Notes: generated by a model from the letters alone, not told the origin. A DNA stretch of 64,000 nucleotides from Alphaproteobacteria bacterium (GCA_016861165.1 BOKV01000007.1:84828-148827); one strand, 5' to 3'. Shown: positions 1 through 8,447, counted from the first letter of the stretch. Numbers and translations are program-made.

Positions 1-429
1 GGCCTGCAGGGCAGCGTCGGCCAGAGCGCCTATTCGGCGGCCAAGGCCGGAATTGCCACGCTGACGCTGGTGCAGGCGGCCGAACTCGCCCGCTATGGCA
101 TCACGGCCAACGGGCTCGCGCCCAACGCCCGCACCCGGATGACCGAGACCGCTTTCGCCGAAGCGATGAAGCCGAAGGAGGGCGAGTTCGACATATTCGC
201 CCCGGAAAACACGGCACCGCTGGTGGTCTGGCTGTGCAGCGAACGCTCGGCCGGCGTCACCGGACAGGTCTTCGAGCTGATCGGCGGCAAGGTCCGCGTC
301 TGCCTCGGCTGGAACGACGGGCCCGAAGCCGACAAGGGCGCGCGCTGGGAGGCGGCCGAGATCGGCGAAACGATCATCGAGCTGCTGGCGAGGCGTCCGC
401 CGGCCAAGCCGGTCTACGGCGCGGGCTGA
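1..429 (+). CDS. SDR family oxidoreductase, Rv3548c-like (5' truncated)
   Basis: The reading frame is open from base 1, so the N-terminal Rossmann half lies outside the window. What remains starts at the strand before the active site. It shows YSAAK (the Tyr-x3-Lys catalytic pair of classical short-chain dehydrogenases), then NGLAPNARTRMTET, and a long C-terminal tail ending KPVYGAG. The blocks GLQGSVGQ, APENTAPLVVWL and DKGARW are, as I recall them, also typical of mycobacterial Rv3548c, a KstR2-regulon SDR next to echA20 and ipdABC. That supports a role in oxidising a ring-derived hydroxyacyl-CoA, but the substrate is unknown. A GTG at 70 is only an internal codon. Stop at 427-429. Confidence 0.85.
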   Translation, partial: GLQGSVGQSAYSAAKAGIATLTLVQAAELARYGITANGLAPNARTRMTETAFAEAMKPKEGEFDIFAPENTAPLVVWLCSERSAGVTGQVFELIGGKVRVCLGWNDGPEADKGARWEAAEIGETIIELLARRPPAKPVYGAG

Positions 430-460
430 CGGCGGTTCGGCGCCGGGCTCCCACCCGCGA

Positions 461-2038
461 TCAACGCGCCTGCTCGCGCAGCCGGTCCTTGACAACCTTG
501 CCCTGCGGGCTCACCGGCAGCGACTGGCAAAACTCGATCGAGCGCGGCACCTTGAAGTTGGCAATATTGGCGCGCGCCCAGTCGATCAGTTCCTCTTGCG
601 TGGCCGAGGTGCCGGGCCGCAGCACGACAAACGCCTTGCCCACCTCGCCGAGCCGCTCGTCGGGCACGCCGATGACGGCGATCTGGCCGACGGCCGGATG
701 CGCGCTCATCAGGCGCTCGATCTCGGCCGGGTAGCAGTTGAAGCCGCCGGTGATATACATGTCCTTCAGCCGGTCCTCGATGCGCAGATTGCCGTCGGCG
801 TCGAACCAGCCGACGTCGCCGGTGTGCAGCCAGCCATCGGCATCGATGGTCCTGGCGGTGGCCTCGGGGTCGTTGAAATAGCCGCGCATGGTGATGTAGC
901 CGCGGATGACCACTTCGCCCGGTTCGCCGGCGGGCAGGAGCGTGCCGCCCTCGCCCATGATGCGAACCTCGGTATCGGGGAAGGGCTTGCCGCAGGTGTT
1001 GGCGATCACTTCGGCGTCGTCATCGGCGCTGCACATGGTACCGTAGCCACCGCACTCGGTCAGGCCGTAGCCGTTGACGACGCCGGCGAAGCCGAGCTCG
1101 GATCGCATGCGGCGGATCAGCGTTGCGGGCACGACCGAACCGCCGGTGATGCCGAGCCGCAGGCTGTTGGTGTCGAACCGGGCCCGCCGCGGATGCTGCA
1201 GCATGCCGTGGAAGATCGCCGGCGGCCCCGGGATCACGCTCACCCGGTCGCCCGCGACCCGGCGCAGGATCTCGTCGGGATCATAGGTCAGGTGCGGCAG
1301 CAGCACCGCGCCGCGCATCAGCGCGACGATGGCGCCGGAGCGATAGCCGAAGGCGTGGAAGAAGGGTGGGATGACCAGAATGCGGTCGCCACGGCGGATG
1401 CCGACGCGGGTGGCCCAGGCGTCGATGGCGCGCAGGCACTGGCGATGGGCGTACATCACGCCCTTCGGGTGGCCGGTGGTCCCCGACGTGAACAGCATGT
1501 CGCAGAGATCGTCGGGGCCGACGGTGGCCAGCCGCGCGTCGAGCTCGGCCTCGCTGACGGCATCGGCCCGTGCCAGGAACGTCTCCCAGGCGGTCTCGCG
1601 CTGACGGGCGCCATCAAACACGACAATGGCACGCAATCGCGCCCGCGTTTGCGCGTCCAGCATGTCGGGATAATACCGGCCGAGGAACTCGCCGACGCAC
1701 AGCATCATCGAGGCGCCGCTGCGCGCGACAAGCTCGGCCACCTCGGTGCCCTTGAACCGCGTCGAGCAGGGGATCAGCACGGCCCCGGCGCTGAGGAGGC
1801 CGAGCGCGGACGCAAACCACTTCCACGAGTTGGGGCCCCAGATCATCACCCGGTCGCCCCTGGCAACGCCGCAGGCGATGAACGCCCGGGCGATGCGGCG
1901 GCGCAGCCGGTCGAGCTCGACGAAGGAGATCGCGACGCCCGCATCCTCGATGGCCACGTCGTCGCCATAGGCCTGCGCAGCACGCGCGCAGAGGTCCGGG
2001 ATGGTGGTGAAGTCGAGGATCGGGCTTCCGGTCGTCAT
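461..2038 (-). CDS. fadD3: FadD3-like acyl-CoA synthetase (HIP-CoA ligase family)
   Basis: ANL-superfamily AMP-forming ligase of 525 residues. It would activate a carboxylic acid to its CoA thioester with ATP, in the cytoplasm. The AMP-binding P-loop TSGTTGHPKG is at about residue 184, followed by YGLTECGG, the hinge GDVGWFDADGNLRIEDR, a KDMYITGGFNCYPAEIE block and a C-terminal GKVVKDRL carrying the adenylation lysine. The blocks FFHAFGYRSG, IPGPPAIF and DMYITGGFNCYPAE resemble mycobacterial FadD3, which activates the steroid-derived indanedione propionate HIP. It is divergent from the SDR at 2259, with a palindromic operator between them (2132-2150). Start ATG at 2038; the longer upstream open frame is judged non-coding. 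Confidence 0.85.
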   Translation of the reverse strand: MTTGSPILDFTTIPDLCARAAQAYGDDVAIEDAGVAISFVELDRLRRRIARAFIACGVARGDRVMIWGPNSWKWFASALGLLSAGAVLIPCSTRFKGTEVAELVARSGASMMLCVGEFLGRYYPDMLDAQTRARLRAIVVFDGARQRETAWETFLARADAVSEAELDARLATVGPDDLCDMLFTSGTTGHPKGVMYAHRQCLRAIDAWATRVGIRRGDRILVIPPFFHAFGYRSGAIVALMRGAVLLPHLTYDPDEILRRVAGDRVSVIPGPPAIFHGMLQHPRRARFDTNSLRLGITGGSVVPATLIRRMRSELGFAGVVNGYGLTECGGYGTMCSADDDAEVIANTCGKPFPDTEVRIMGEGGTLLPAGEPGEVVIRGYITMRGYFNDPEATARTIDADGWLHTGDVGWFDADGNLRIEDRLKDMYITGGFNCYPAEIERLMSAHPAVGQIAVIGVPDERLGEVGKAFVVLRPGTSATQEELIDWARANIANFKVPRSIEFCQSLPVSPQGKVVKDRLREQAR

Positions 2039-2131
2039 CTGGCATCCGTCAGGCGTTGGCAGGCGTTGGGCCGCGGCGGGCTTTCGCGCCTTCCGCCGCC
2101 CACCCGACCGTAGGCTGGGCCGGCGCGGCGC

Positions 2132-2150
2132 GCATCGTCCGAAGGGACGA
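2132..2150. promoter_or_regulatory. Island operator site A (perfect inverted repeat)
   Basis: GCATCGTCCGAAGGGACGA contains the perfect inverted repeat TCGTCC-GAAG-GGACGA. It lies between the divergent fadD3-like gene (start 2038) and the SDR at 2259. It matches 18 of 19 positions of the motif repeated through the island. Binding by the TetR regulator at 13958 is inferred. Confidence 0.75.
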
Positions 2151-2258
2151 ATTGCCGCGTCCACGGTCATTCTAGACCCGATGGCGGCAGGCCGCGCCAG
2201 GCGGCATCTCTTGAACGGAGCAAAACCAACGAGCGAGCGCCGATCCCTCCAGCCCGCC

Positions 2259-3032
2259 ATGTCCGGCCGGGTCGCCATCATCACCGGCGGCACCCGGGGC
2301 ATCGGGCGCGCCATTGCCGAGGCCTTCCTGGCGGCGGGCGCGACCGTGGCCGTGTGCGGGCGCTCCGAGCCCAAGGTGCTGCCCGAGGGTGGTGGCCGCC
2401 CTGCCACCTTCCACCGCTGCGACGTGCGTGACGCCGCCGCCTGCCGTGCCTTCGTCGATAGTGTGGGCGAAGCGCACGGGCGCATCGATGTCCTGGTCAA
2501 CAATGCCGGCGGCTCGCCTCCGGCCGAGGCCGCCACGGCCTCGCCGCGCTTCACCGAGGCGATCATTGCCCTCAACCTGACCGCCCCGCTGCACATGTGC
2601 CAGGCCGTCCACCGCTGGATGGCCGCCCATCCGGAGGGCGGCGTCATCATCAACATCGCCAGCGTCGCCGGCCAGCGCCCGGCGCCGGGCGCGGCCGCCT
2701 ACGGAGCGGCCAAGGCCGGCCTGCTCAACCTGACCGCCAGCCTCGCCCAGGAATGGGGCCCGAAGATCCGGGTCAACGCGATTGTCGCCGGCCTGATGCT
2801 GACGGAACAGGCCGAGCTAAGCTACGGATCGGCCGGCGCCCAGGCGGAGCTGGCGGCGGCGCTGCCGCTGCGGCGCATGGGCCGCGGCGACGACATCGCC
2901 GACGCCGCGCTGTTCCTGGCCTCGGAGATGGCGACCTTCGTCAGCGGCGCCACGCTGGAGGTGCACGGCGGCGGCGAGCCGCCGCTGTTCCTCGACATCC
3001 TGCGCCGCCACGCGGCCACCGGGCAGGGCTGA
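2259..3032 (+). CDS. SDR family oxidoreductase (FabG-like)
   Basis: Classical NAD(P)-dependent short-chain dehydrogenase, 257 residues. The cofactor motif TGGTRGIG is at residues 9-16, NNAG near 81, catalytic Ser135, Tyr148 and Lys152 (YGAAK). It probably oxidises or reduces a hydroxy/keto group on a CoA-linked ring intermediate, but the substrate is not readable from the sequence. The C-terminus departs from the usual pattern: the typical VDGG is replaced by LEVHGGGEPP, followed by a 15-residue tail. It is the first gene to the right of operator A and is followed by a substrate-binding protein gene. ATG at 2259 is chosen because the Rossmann strand follows within five residues; the frame is open further upstream but shows no SDR sequence. 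Confidence 0.85.
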   Translation: MSGRVAIITGGTRGIGRAIAEAFLAAGATVAVCGRSEPKVLPEGGGRPATFHRCDVRDAAACRAFVDSVGEAHGRIDVLVNNAGGSPPAEAATASPRFTEAIIALNLTAPLHMCQAVHRWMAAHPEGGVIINIASVAGQRPAPGAAAYGAAKAGLLNLTASLAQEWGPKIRVNAIVAGLMLTEQAELSYGSAGAQAELAAALPLRRMGRGDDIADAALFLASEMATFVSGATLEVHGGGEPPLFLDILRRHAATGQG

Positions 3033-3069
3033 GCGCGGCCCGCCGCCGCCATGACCACCCGTCAATCCA

Positions 3070-3088
3070 TAGTCTGATTGAATGATGC
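3070..3088 (-). promoter_or_regulatory. Island operator site H (degenerate)
   Basis: The reverse complement reads GCATCATTCAATCAGACTA, matching 13 of 19 positions of the island motif. The outer GCATC and GACTA are intact. Its centre is about 66 bases upstream of the substrate-binding protein start at 3145. Its orientation is the same as at the other plus-strand genes (19860, 29012). Confidence 0.4.
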
Positions 3089-3144
3089 CTCCCGCCGCGG
3101 CGCGATGTCTAGTCGACGCGCATTTCCCTAGGTGGAGGAACCCC

Positions 3145-4356
3145 ATGAACTGGAACTCGCTCTTCGGTCGGCTGGGCATGCTGGCCATGACTTCGGCGAC
3201 CGCCGTCGCGATGACGCTGACCGGCGCCGCCGCGCAGGACACGATCAAGATGGGTGGGATCGTCTCGGTCACCGGTGGCGGCGCCTCCATCGGCTCGGTG
3301 GCGGTCGCCGCCTGGAAGCTCGCCGTCGAGGAAATCAATGCCGCCGGCGGCGTTCTCGGCAAGCAGATCGAACTGGTGATCGCCGACACGACGACCGACC
3401 CGACCCACGGCGTCAGCGAGGCCCGCCGACTGATCGAGAACGAGGGCATCGCGCTTTTGGTCGGGCCGGCCACCAGTCAGGAGACGATCCCGATCACGGC
3501 GGTGACGACGGAGAAGAAGATCGCCCAGGTCTCGACCGCCGCCTCGACCCAGCTCACACCGCAATTCGCGCCCTATCACTTTTCGGATTCACCGACCGGG
3601 CTCAACCAGATGCGCGCCAATGTCGACTTCGCCATCGACAAGCTGAAGGCGACCAAGATCGCCATCATCTCCGACAATGGCGGCATGTCGAAATCGGCGG
3701 TCGGCGAGATCGCCGAATACATGGCCGGCCGCGGCGTCGAGCCGGTCATCATCCAGGAGTTCCCGTTCCGCTCCGAGGACATGACGCCGCAGCTGTTCTC
3801 GATGCGCGGCGCCGGCGCCGAGGCCGTCCTGCTGATCAACTCGATCGGCGACGACGCGCGCAAGCTCTTGGAGAACCGCGCCGACATCGGCTGGGACGTG
3901 CCGGTGCTCGCCAACCTGACCATGACCAACTTCGCCGTCGGCAACGCCAAGGTCGTCGGCGCGGAGGCCTTCGAGGGCGTCTACAGCACCCAGTTCGAGG
4001 GCATGACCTACTGCCCGGGCGATCCGGTCGGTGAGTCGGCCTTCGCCAAGTTCATCAAGCGTGCCACCGAGAAAGTCGCCGATGTCGAGCGGATGGGTGG
4101 CGCGCCGGCGCTGAGCCCCTACTACATCCAGCCCTTCATCCTGGCCGCCGCCGTCACCGGCGCCGGCACTACCGACGGCGAGACGGTCGCCAAGTGGATC
4201 GAGGAGAACGCCGACAAGATCGTGGTCCCGCCCGGTGGGCTGGCCGCCAGCGCCGACAACCATTTCCTGCCAGCTCCCGATGCGATCAAGGTCGTCAAGA
4301 ACCCGCACGTGCTGCGCGAGGACGGCCTCGTCGAGCGCGCCGACTGCGAAATGTAA
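3145..4356 (+). CDS. ABC transporter substrate-binding protein (Liv/branched-chain type)
   Basis: Periplasmic binding protein of the Peripl_BP_6 (LivJ-like) family, 403 residues. An N-terminal Sec signal peptide has a hydrophobic core followed by GAAAQDT, with cleavage probably after AAA. The mature part starts IKMGGIVSVTGGGASIG and shows the two-lobed LivJ pattern (EEINAAGGVLGKQIELV, LLVGPATSQ). A strong Shine-Dalgarno GGTGGAGGAA at 3131-3140 fixes the start. No permease or ATPase gene is adjacent. It may therefore feed the LivHM/F/G importer at 23750-27176, which has its own binding protein at 27581. A terminator follows at once. By context the ligand may be a steroid-derived or other cyclic acid rather than an amino acid; that is inference. 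Confidence 0.9.
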   Translation: MNWNSLFGRLGMLAMTSATAVAMTLTGAAAQDTIKMGGIVSVTGGGASIGSVAVAAWKLAVEEINAAGGVLGKQIELVIADTTTDPTHGVSEARRLIENEGIALLVGPATSQETIPITAVTTEKKIAQVSTAASTQLTPQFAPYHFSDSPTGLNQMRANVDFAIDKLKATKIAIISDNGGMSKSAVGEIAEYMAGRGVEPVIIQEFPFRSEDMTPQLFSMRGAGAEAVLLINSIGDDARKLLENRADIGWDVPVLANLTMTNFAVGNAKVVGAEAFEGVYSTQFEGMTYCPGDPVGESAFAKFIKRATEKVADVERMGGAPALSPYYIQPFILAAAVTGAGTTDGETVAKWIEENADKIVVPPGGLAASADNHFLPAPDAIKVVKNPHVLREDGLVERADCEM

Positions 4357-4388
4357 TACACGCGACCGATCTCCTCCCTGGTCCTCGG

Positions 4389-4415
4389 CCCCGCCTCCGG
4401 CGGGGTCTTTTTCTT
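4389..4415 (+). terminator. Rho-independent terminator after the binding-protein gene
   Basis: Perfect seven-base-pair GC stem CCCCGCC/GGCGGGG (4389-4395 with 4399-4405), three-base loop, then TCTTTTTCTT. It lies 33 bases after the stop codon at 4356. Confidence 0.85.
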
Positions 4416-4678
4416 GCGGCTCCGCAGCATGTCTTGACGCGGTGCGGAATCTTCGACATCGCATAAACTATTTGACAGCATGTTGAATTAATGACAGCAT
4501 GACGAAACAAGAAAGCGTAGCGGGAGGAAAAGGCATGCTCGTTTTCGTGCCGGCGACAGGCGTCCGTTCGCCAGACCGACGATCCTGACCGGCTGCCAAG
4601 GGCGGCCGCGTTCTCGACAACAATTCGATCGCAGGACTGCTTGAGGCCGCATTGGCGGCGCTCGGGGGAGGATGAGGC
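4416..4678. other. Intergenic region with direct repeats upstream of the LuxR gene
   Basis: This is the non-terminator part of the 322-base gap between the stop at 4356 and the LuxR start at 4679. The stretch 4461-4510 is AT-rich for this genome. It carries two direct copies of TGACAGCATG (4473-4482 and 4492-4501), 19 bases apart start to start. The first copy overlaps TTGACA, a possible -35 box, but I see no convincing -10 box. The small open frames here do not look like genes. Confidence 0.4.
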
Positions 4679-5722
4679 ATGACATTTCACGCAAGATCGG
4701 TCGTCGATTTCGGGCTGGTTCTGAACCAGCTCTCGCGGAGCCTGACGGACGGTTCGCCTGTCCCCCTCGCGCTCGACATCGTCAAGGAACATCTCAGCGC
4801 CGAGATTGTCCTGCTCGCGATCGCCGCGCGCGGAGGCGACGGCGTCGTCTTTGCCGACAGCGGCCATGAGCTGGCCGGGGAGGCGGCCAACCCGCCCGGC
4901 CGGCCGGCGGCACTCGGCCCGCTGACGGAGCGCTACCAGCACATCGCCGCCAGCGAGAGCGTGGCGGGCTGCGCGGCCGACTATACGATGTGGGTCTTCC
5001 GCCAACGTGCCGCGCCGCGTTTCGACAACGAGGAAACCGCACTCGCCGGCGTCCTGCTCGCCCATGTCGCCCGCGCCCTCGAAATCGCCTCGCGCATCGA
5101 TGCCGGCCGGATCGAGAAGACACTCTATTGCGACGCGCTCGACCGGCTCAATGTCGGCGTCATCGTGGTCGACGGACACGGCAGGGCGACCAGCGTCTCC
5201 GCCGTCGCCGAGCGGCTGCTCCACGCCCGCAACGGCCTCCAGCTCCAGGCCGGCAGGCTGCGCGCCGCCAACGCGACGGAGGATCGCGCGCTGCAGGCGG
5301 CGATCCGCGCCGCCGGCCAGCGCGGCGCCGCCGGCGAGCCGGCCCCTTCCCGCGGTCTGTCGCTGACCAAGGACAGCGGCGCGCGCACGCTCGGCATCGT
5401 CGTGCGTCCGGTCGCCACCGGCGCGCAGCACGGGCCGGTCGCCGTCTATGTGCGCGACTGCGAGGCGGCGCCGGAGGTGGCGAGCGAATATGTCCGCCAG
5501 ATCTTCGATCTCACGCCGGCCGAAGCGGCGGTGACGCGCCGGCTGACGGCGGGCCTGTCGCTGGAGGACGCGGCAGCTTCGCTGGCGATCAGCCGCAACA
5601 CGGCGCGGGCGCACCTGCGTTCAATCTTCTCAAAGAGCGGCATCACTCGCCAGACCGAGCTGGTGCGCCTGGTGCTCAGCAGCGCCGTGATGCTGGGCGA
5701 GTGTCCGCCGCAGGCCGCCTGA
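4679..5722 (+). CDS. LuxR-family transcriptional regulator with PAS-like domain
   Basis: Protein of 347 residues. The C-terminal ~60 residues are a LuxR/GerE helix-turn-helix (LTPAEAAVTRRLTAGLSLED, then SISRNTARAHLRSIFSKSG-like spacing). The residues before it resemble a PAS sensor segment (LDRLNVGVIVVDGHGRATS). There is no receiver domain or autoinducer-binding domain, so the signal is unknown; a hydrophobic effector is possible. The start ATG is preceded by GGGGGAGGAT. It stands alone between a terminator and a convergent gene. The direct repeats upstream may be its own binding sites. Whether it controls the adjacent binding-protein gene or the steroid-type operons cannot be told. Confidence 0.8.
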   Translation: MTFHARSVVDFGLVLNQLSRSLTDGSPVPLALDIVKEHLSAEIVLLAIAARGGDGVVFADSGHELAGEAANPPGRPAALGPLTERYQHIAASESVAGCAADYTMWVFRQRAAPRFDNEETALAGVLLAHVARALEIASRIDAGRIEKTLYCDALDRLNVGVIVVDGHGRATSVSAVAERLLHARNGLQLQAGRLRAANATEDRALQAAIRAAGQRGAAGEPAPSRGLSLTKDSGARTLGIVVRPVATGAQHGPVAVYVRDCEAAPEVASEYVRQIFDLTPAEAAVTRRLTAGLSLEDAAASLAISRNTARAHLRSIFSKSGITRQTELVRLVLSSAVMLGECPPQAA

Positions 5723-5734
5723 TGACGACGGGCC

Positions 5735-5752
5735 GACCGGCGCGCGCCGGTC
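5735..5752. terminator. Palindrome between convergent genes, possible bidirectional terminator
   Basis: GACCGGCGCGCGCCGGTC is an 18-base perfect palindrome between the convergent LuxR gene (ends 5722) and SnoaL gene (ends 5751). It can fold as a six-base-pair hairpin on either strand. There is no U-tract, so a terminator role is uncertain. Confidence 0.3.
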
Positions 5753-6380
5753 AGCGCACGCGGTTGCCACGCACTTGCGCGCCGCGACGCATGGTCTCGA
5801 TGAATGCCTCCAGCGGCGCCGGCTCGGCGACCGGGCCCTCGGCCGGACCGCCCCTGTGCCAGTATTCCTTCCAGGACGGAAACAACGCGTGGAAGGAACC
5901 CTCATAGGGCTCGCGCCCGGGCCAGCGCATCTTGCGCGAGCCGACCGGCGGCCGGTTGAGGTCGGTGGCATACCAGTAGAGCGGCTGGCGGCGAACGAAG
6001 TACCAGCGGCCGCCGACGCGCCTGTAGCGGTCGTAGTACATCATCTGCATGATGACCCATTCGCCGCCGGTCTCGTGCTCGTTCTTGGAATAGACGATGC
6101 CGACCGCCTCGTCGGGGCCGGTGAATTCGATGATTGTGGTGCCGACGTGGTGCGCGGTGCCGTCGAACTGGCGGCGCATGGTCTCGTCCAGCCAGTCGCG
6201 CAGCGCCTCGCGGCCGGTTCGCCCGCCGCCAACCGCCACATCCGGCACGAACAGGCCGGCCATCGCATCGATGTCGCGCATGTCGAGCGCCAGCGCGTAT
6301 TTGGCGACGAGCTGGCGCAGTTCGTCGCGCGATTCGATGCGGTCGAGCCGGCGCAGGATCTCGGCCTCGGTCTCGTTCAT
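5751..6380 (-). CDS. SnoaL-like / NTF2-fold protein
   Basis: Protein of 209 residues with the SnoaL_4 pattern: an N-terminal helix EILRRLDRIESRDELRQLVAKYALALDMRD, then FVPDV, HHVGTTIIEF and the Trp/Tyr-rich sheet RYRRVGGRWYFVRRQPLYWY. NTF2-fold members act as isomerases, dehydratases or hydroxylases on cyclic compounds, steroid delta-isomerase being the classical case. A catalytic pair cannot be assigned here. It is the last gene of the minus-strand ipdC-echA20-ipdF-maoC operon, 19 bases after the maoC stop. A second SnoaL-fold gene occurs at 18310. Role in ring metabolism is inferred from context. Confidence 0.75.
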   Translation of the reverse strand: MNETEAEILRRLDRIESRDELRQLVAKYALALDMRDIDAMAGLFVPDVAVGGGRTGREALRDWLDETMRRQFDGTAHHVGTTIIEFTGPDEAVGIVYSKNEHETGGEWVIMQMMYYDRYRRVGGRWYFVRRQPLYWYATDLNRPPVGSRKMRWPGREPYEGSFHALFPSWKEYWHRGGPAEGPVAEPAPLEAFIETMRRGAQVRGNRVR

Positions 6381-6399
6381 CGGCGCCCTCGCTACCCGT

Positions 6400-6858
6400 T
6401 CAGAAATAGTACCGCCCCAGGATGTCGGCGACGCAGCCCGGCTTGGCCGAGCCGTCGATCTCGACCGTGACCCGCGTCGTCGTCTGCACCGCGTTGCCCG
6501 CCAGCATTTCGGCCGCGACGAGTTCGCCCACCGCGCGCAGGCGCGAACCGACCGGCACCGGCGCCGGGAAGCGCAGCCGGTCGGCGCCGTAATTGATGCC
6601 CATCCGCATCCCTTCGGCACGCAACAGTTCAGGCAGGAACAGGTTGATGAGTGAAAAGGTGAGATAGCCGTGCGCGACCGTGCAGCCGAACGGCCCGTCG
6701 CGCGCCCTGGCCGGGTCGACATGGATCCACTGGAAGTCGCCAGTCGCCTTGGCGAAGCGGTCGATGCGCTGCTGGTCGATGGTGAGCCATGCGCTCGGCC
6801 CCAGCCGCGCGCCAACAGCGGCGGCGGCCTCGCGCGGTGAAGCAAAGACCAGGCCCAC
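6400..6858 (-). CDS. MaoC family dehydratase
   Basis: Hot-dog-fold protein of 152 residues. The hydratase-2 motif spans ATGDFQWIHVDPARA to VAHGYLT: Asp and His of the D-x4-H pair, then the HG motif. Family members catalyse (R)-specific hydration or dehydration of enoyl-CoA. The start GLVFASPREAAAAVGARLGPS is typical of short single-domain members close to NodN/MaoC. It lies six bases downstream of the ipdF stop in the same operon, so it is translated with the ring-opening genes. It may hydrate an unsaturated side-chain or ring-derived CoA ester; the exact substrate is not shown. Confidence 0.88.
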   Translation of the reverse strand: MGLVFASPREAAAAVGARLGPSAWLTIDQQRIDRFAKATGDFQWIHVDPARARDGPFGCTVAHGYLTFSLINLFLPELLRAEGMRMGINYGADRLRFPAPVPVGSRLRAVGELVAAEMLAGNAVQTTTRVTVEIDGSAKPGCVADILGRYYF

Positions 6859-6864
6859 GGCCGC

Positions 6865-7671
6865 TCAGGCCCGCTGGCTCGACACCGAGACGACCTCGCC
6901 GACCATGTAGCCGGCATAGTCGCTGGCGAGGAACATCATCACATTGGCCACCTCCCACACCTCGGCGGCGCGGCCGAAGGCCTCCTGGGTGGCAAGCGCC
7001 TCCAGTTCGCCGGGGCCGGCCGCCTTCTTCAGGAATTCATGCATGGCGATGGACGGTGATACCGCGTTGATGCGGATGCCGTACTCGGCAGCCTCGACCG
7101 CGCTGCAGCGGGTGAACGCCATCACCGCCGCCTTGGCGGCGGCGTAGTGCGACTGGCCCTTCTGCGCGCGCCAGCCCAGCACCGAGGCGTTGTTGACGAT
7201 GACGCCGCGCCGGCGCGGGATCATCCTGCGCAAGGTGGCGCGGGTCATGCGCATCGTGCCGGTGAGCGTCACGTCGAGGACGCGGGTCCATTCCTCGTCG
7301 CTCATCTCGACCACCGGCCTGAAGCCGCCCAGGCCGGCATTATTGATCAGGATGTCGATGCCGCCAAGCCTGTCCTCGGCCGCCTCGACCAGCGCCTGGA
7401 CGTCGCCCTCCCGCGTCACGTCGCACCGTAGCGCATGCACGGCCGCTTCATGGCCCAGCGCACGCAGCCGCTCGGCGGCCTCGGCCAGGCGCCGCTCGTG
7501 CATGTCGGAGATCATGATCGCGCGGCAGCCCTCCTCGACCGCCCGCCGGGCCGCGGCGAAGCCGATGCCGGCACCCGCCGCCGCGGTGATGAGCACCGTG
7601 CGCCCCTCCAAGAGCCCGTGGCCCTCGACATAGGCCGGCGCCGCCGCGCCGGCGCCCTCGTTTGCCGTCAA
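6865..7671 (-). CDS. ipdF: IpdF-like short-chain dehydrogenase
   Basis: SDR of 268 residues very like mycobacterial IpdF, which oxidises the 5-hydroxy group of the HIL/HIP-CoA intermediate of steroid C/D-ring breakdown. It carries the unusual cofactor loop TAAAGAGIG (residues 29-37), Ser163, Tyr176 and Lys180. Recalled IpdF signature blocks are present: EGHGLL before the Rossmann fold, NNASVLGWRAQ, SHYAAAKA, INAVSPSIA and GEAFGRAAEVWEV-like spacing. The start is taken as TTG at 7671, overlapping the echA20 stop (TTGA). The frame is open further upstream but then runs antiphase inside echA20. Translational coupling is therefore likely. Confidence 0.88.
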   Translation of the reverse strand: MTANEGAGAAAPAYVEGHGLLEGRTVLITAAAGAGIGFAAARRAVEEGCRAIMISDMHERRLAEAAERLRALGHEAAVHALRCDVTREGDVQALVEAAEDRLGGIDILINNAGLGGFRPVVEMSDEEWTRVLDVTLTGTMRMTRATLRRMIPRRRGVIVNNASVLGWRAQKGQSHYAAAKAAVMAFTRCSAVEAAEYGIRINAVSPSIAMHEFLKKAAGPGELEALATQEAFGRAAEVWEVANVMMFLASDYAGYMVGEVVSVSSQRA

Positions 7672-8447
7672 TCCGGCTCTCCCCTCTTGGTTCGCTCGAA
7701 ATCGGCCTCGCGCCGGTCGACAAAGGCGTCGCGCGCCTCCTGCGACTCGGCGCTTAGATAGGCCTGGGCGGTGAAGCCCTGCTCCCAGCGATACTTGTGT
7801 TCGAGGTCGCCGTCCTCGACGCCGTTGAGCGCCTCCTTGGCAAGGCGGATCATGACCGTGCTCTTGGTGGCGATCCTGGCGGCGATTTCGAAGGCGGCGG
7901 CGCGCAGTTCCTCGCGCGGGACGATCCGCTCGACCGCGCCGAGGCGGTGGGCCTCGGCCGCGTCGATCGGCTCGCCGGTGAAATACATGCGCCTGACCTT
8001 CTGCACCGGGAACATGCGCTGCAGATGGGCGCCGGCGCCGAGCGCGCCGCGATCGACCTCCGGCACGCCGAAGCTGGCGTCGGGCGAGCACAGGATGATG
8101 TCGGCCGAGCCGCAGATGCCGATGCCGCCGCCGAGGATGTAGCCGTGGGCGGCCACGATCACCGGCTTCAGACCGCGATGGATGGCGCGGAAGGTCTCCC
8201 AGTTGCCGGCATTGACCTCGCCGATGCGCTCCGGGTGGCGCTGCAATTCCTTGATGTCGACGCCGGCGCAGAAGCCGCGGCCCTCGGCGCGGATGACGAT
8301 GACGCGGACGGCGGCGTCGGCCTGCAGCGCGTCGACCGCCTCCGCGAAGGCGCGCCAGCCGACGCTGTCGAGCGCGTTGACCGGCGGGTTTTCGATTACG
8401 AGCTCGGCGATGCCGTCCTCGACCCGGCTCCAGAACTGCCTGCCCAT
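7668..8447 (-). CDS. echA20: EchA20-like enoyl-CoA hydratase/isomerase (crotonase fold)
   Basis: Crotonase-superfamily protein of 259 residues. EchA20 hydrolytically opens the last steroid ring in the mycobacterial HIP pathway. Matching features are EGRGFCAGVDIKELQR, the oxyanion-hole region GYILGGGIGICGSAD, PEVDRGALGAGAHLQR in place of the usual hydratase Glu segment, KEALNGVED and the Tyr-Arg-x-Glu-Gln-Gly-Phe-Thr segment near the C-terminus. Start ATG 8447 has AAGGACGG upstream. It sits between ipdC and ipdF, as expected for genes acting on consecutive ring-opening steps. Assignment to EchA20 rather than a generic hydratase rests on these blocks and on the neighbours. Confidence 0.85.
   Translation of the reverse strand: MGRQFWSRVEDGIAELVIENPPVNALDSVGWRAFAEAVDALQADAAVRVIVIRAEGRGFCAGVDIKELQRHPERIGEVNAGNWETFRAIHRGLKPVIVAAHGYILGGGIGICGSADIILCSPDASFGVPEVDRGALGAGAHLQRMFPVQKVRRMYFTGEPIDAAEAHRLGAVERIVPREELRAAAFEIAARIATKSTVMIRLAKEALNGVEDGDLEHKYRWEQGFTAQAYLSAESQEARDAFVDRREADFERTKRGEPD

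Noticed and set aside
596..2113. Long plus-strand open frame (about 505 codons) opposite the fadD3-like gene
   Set aside because: It is antisense to a gene with clear AMP-ligase motifs, has an Asp/His/Arg-heavy composition typical of GC-rich shadow frames, and shows no domain pattern.
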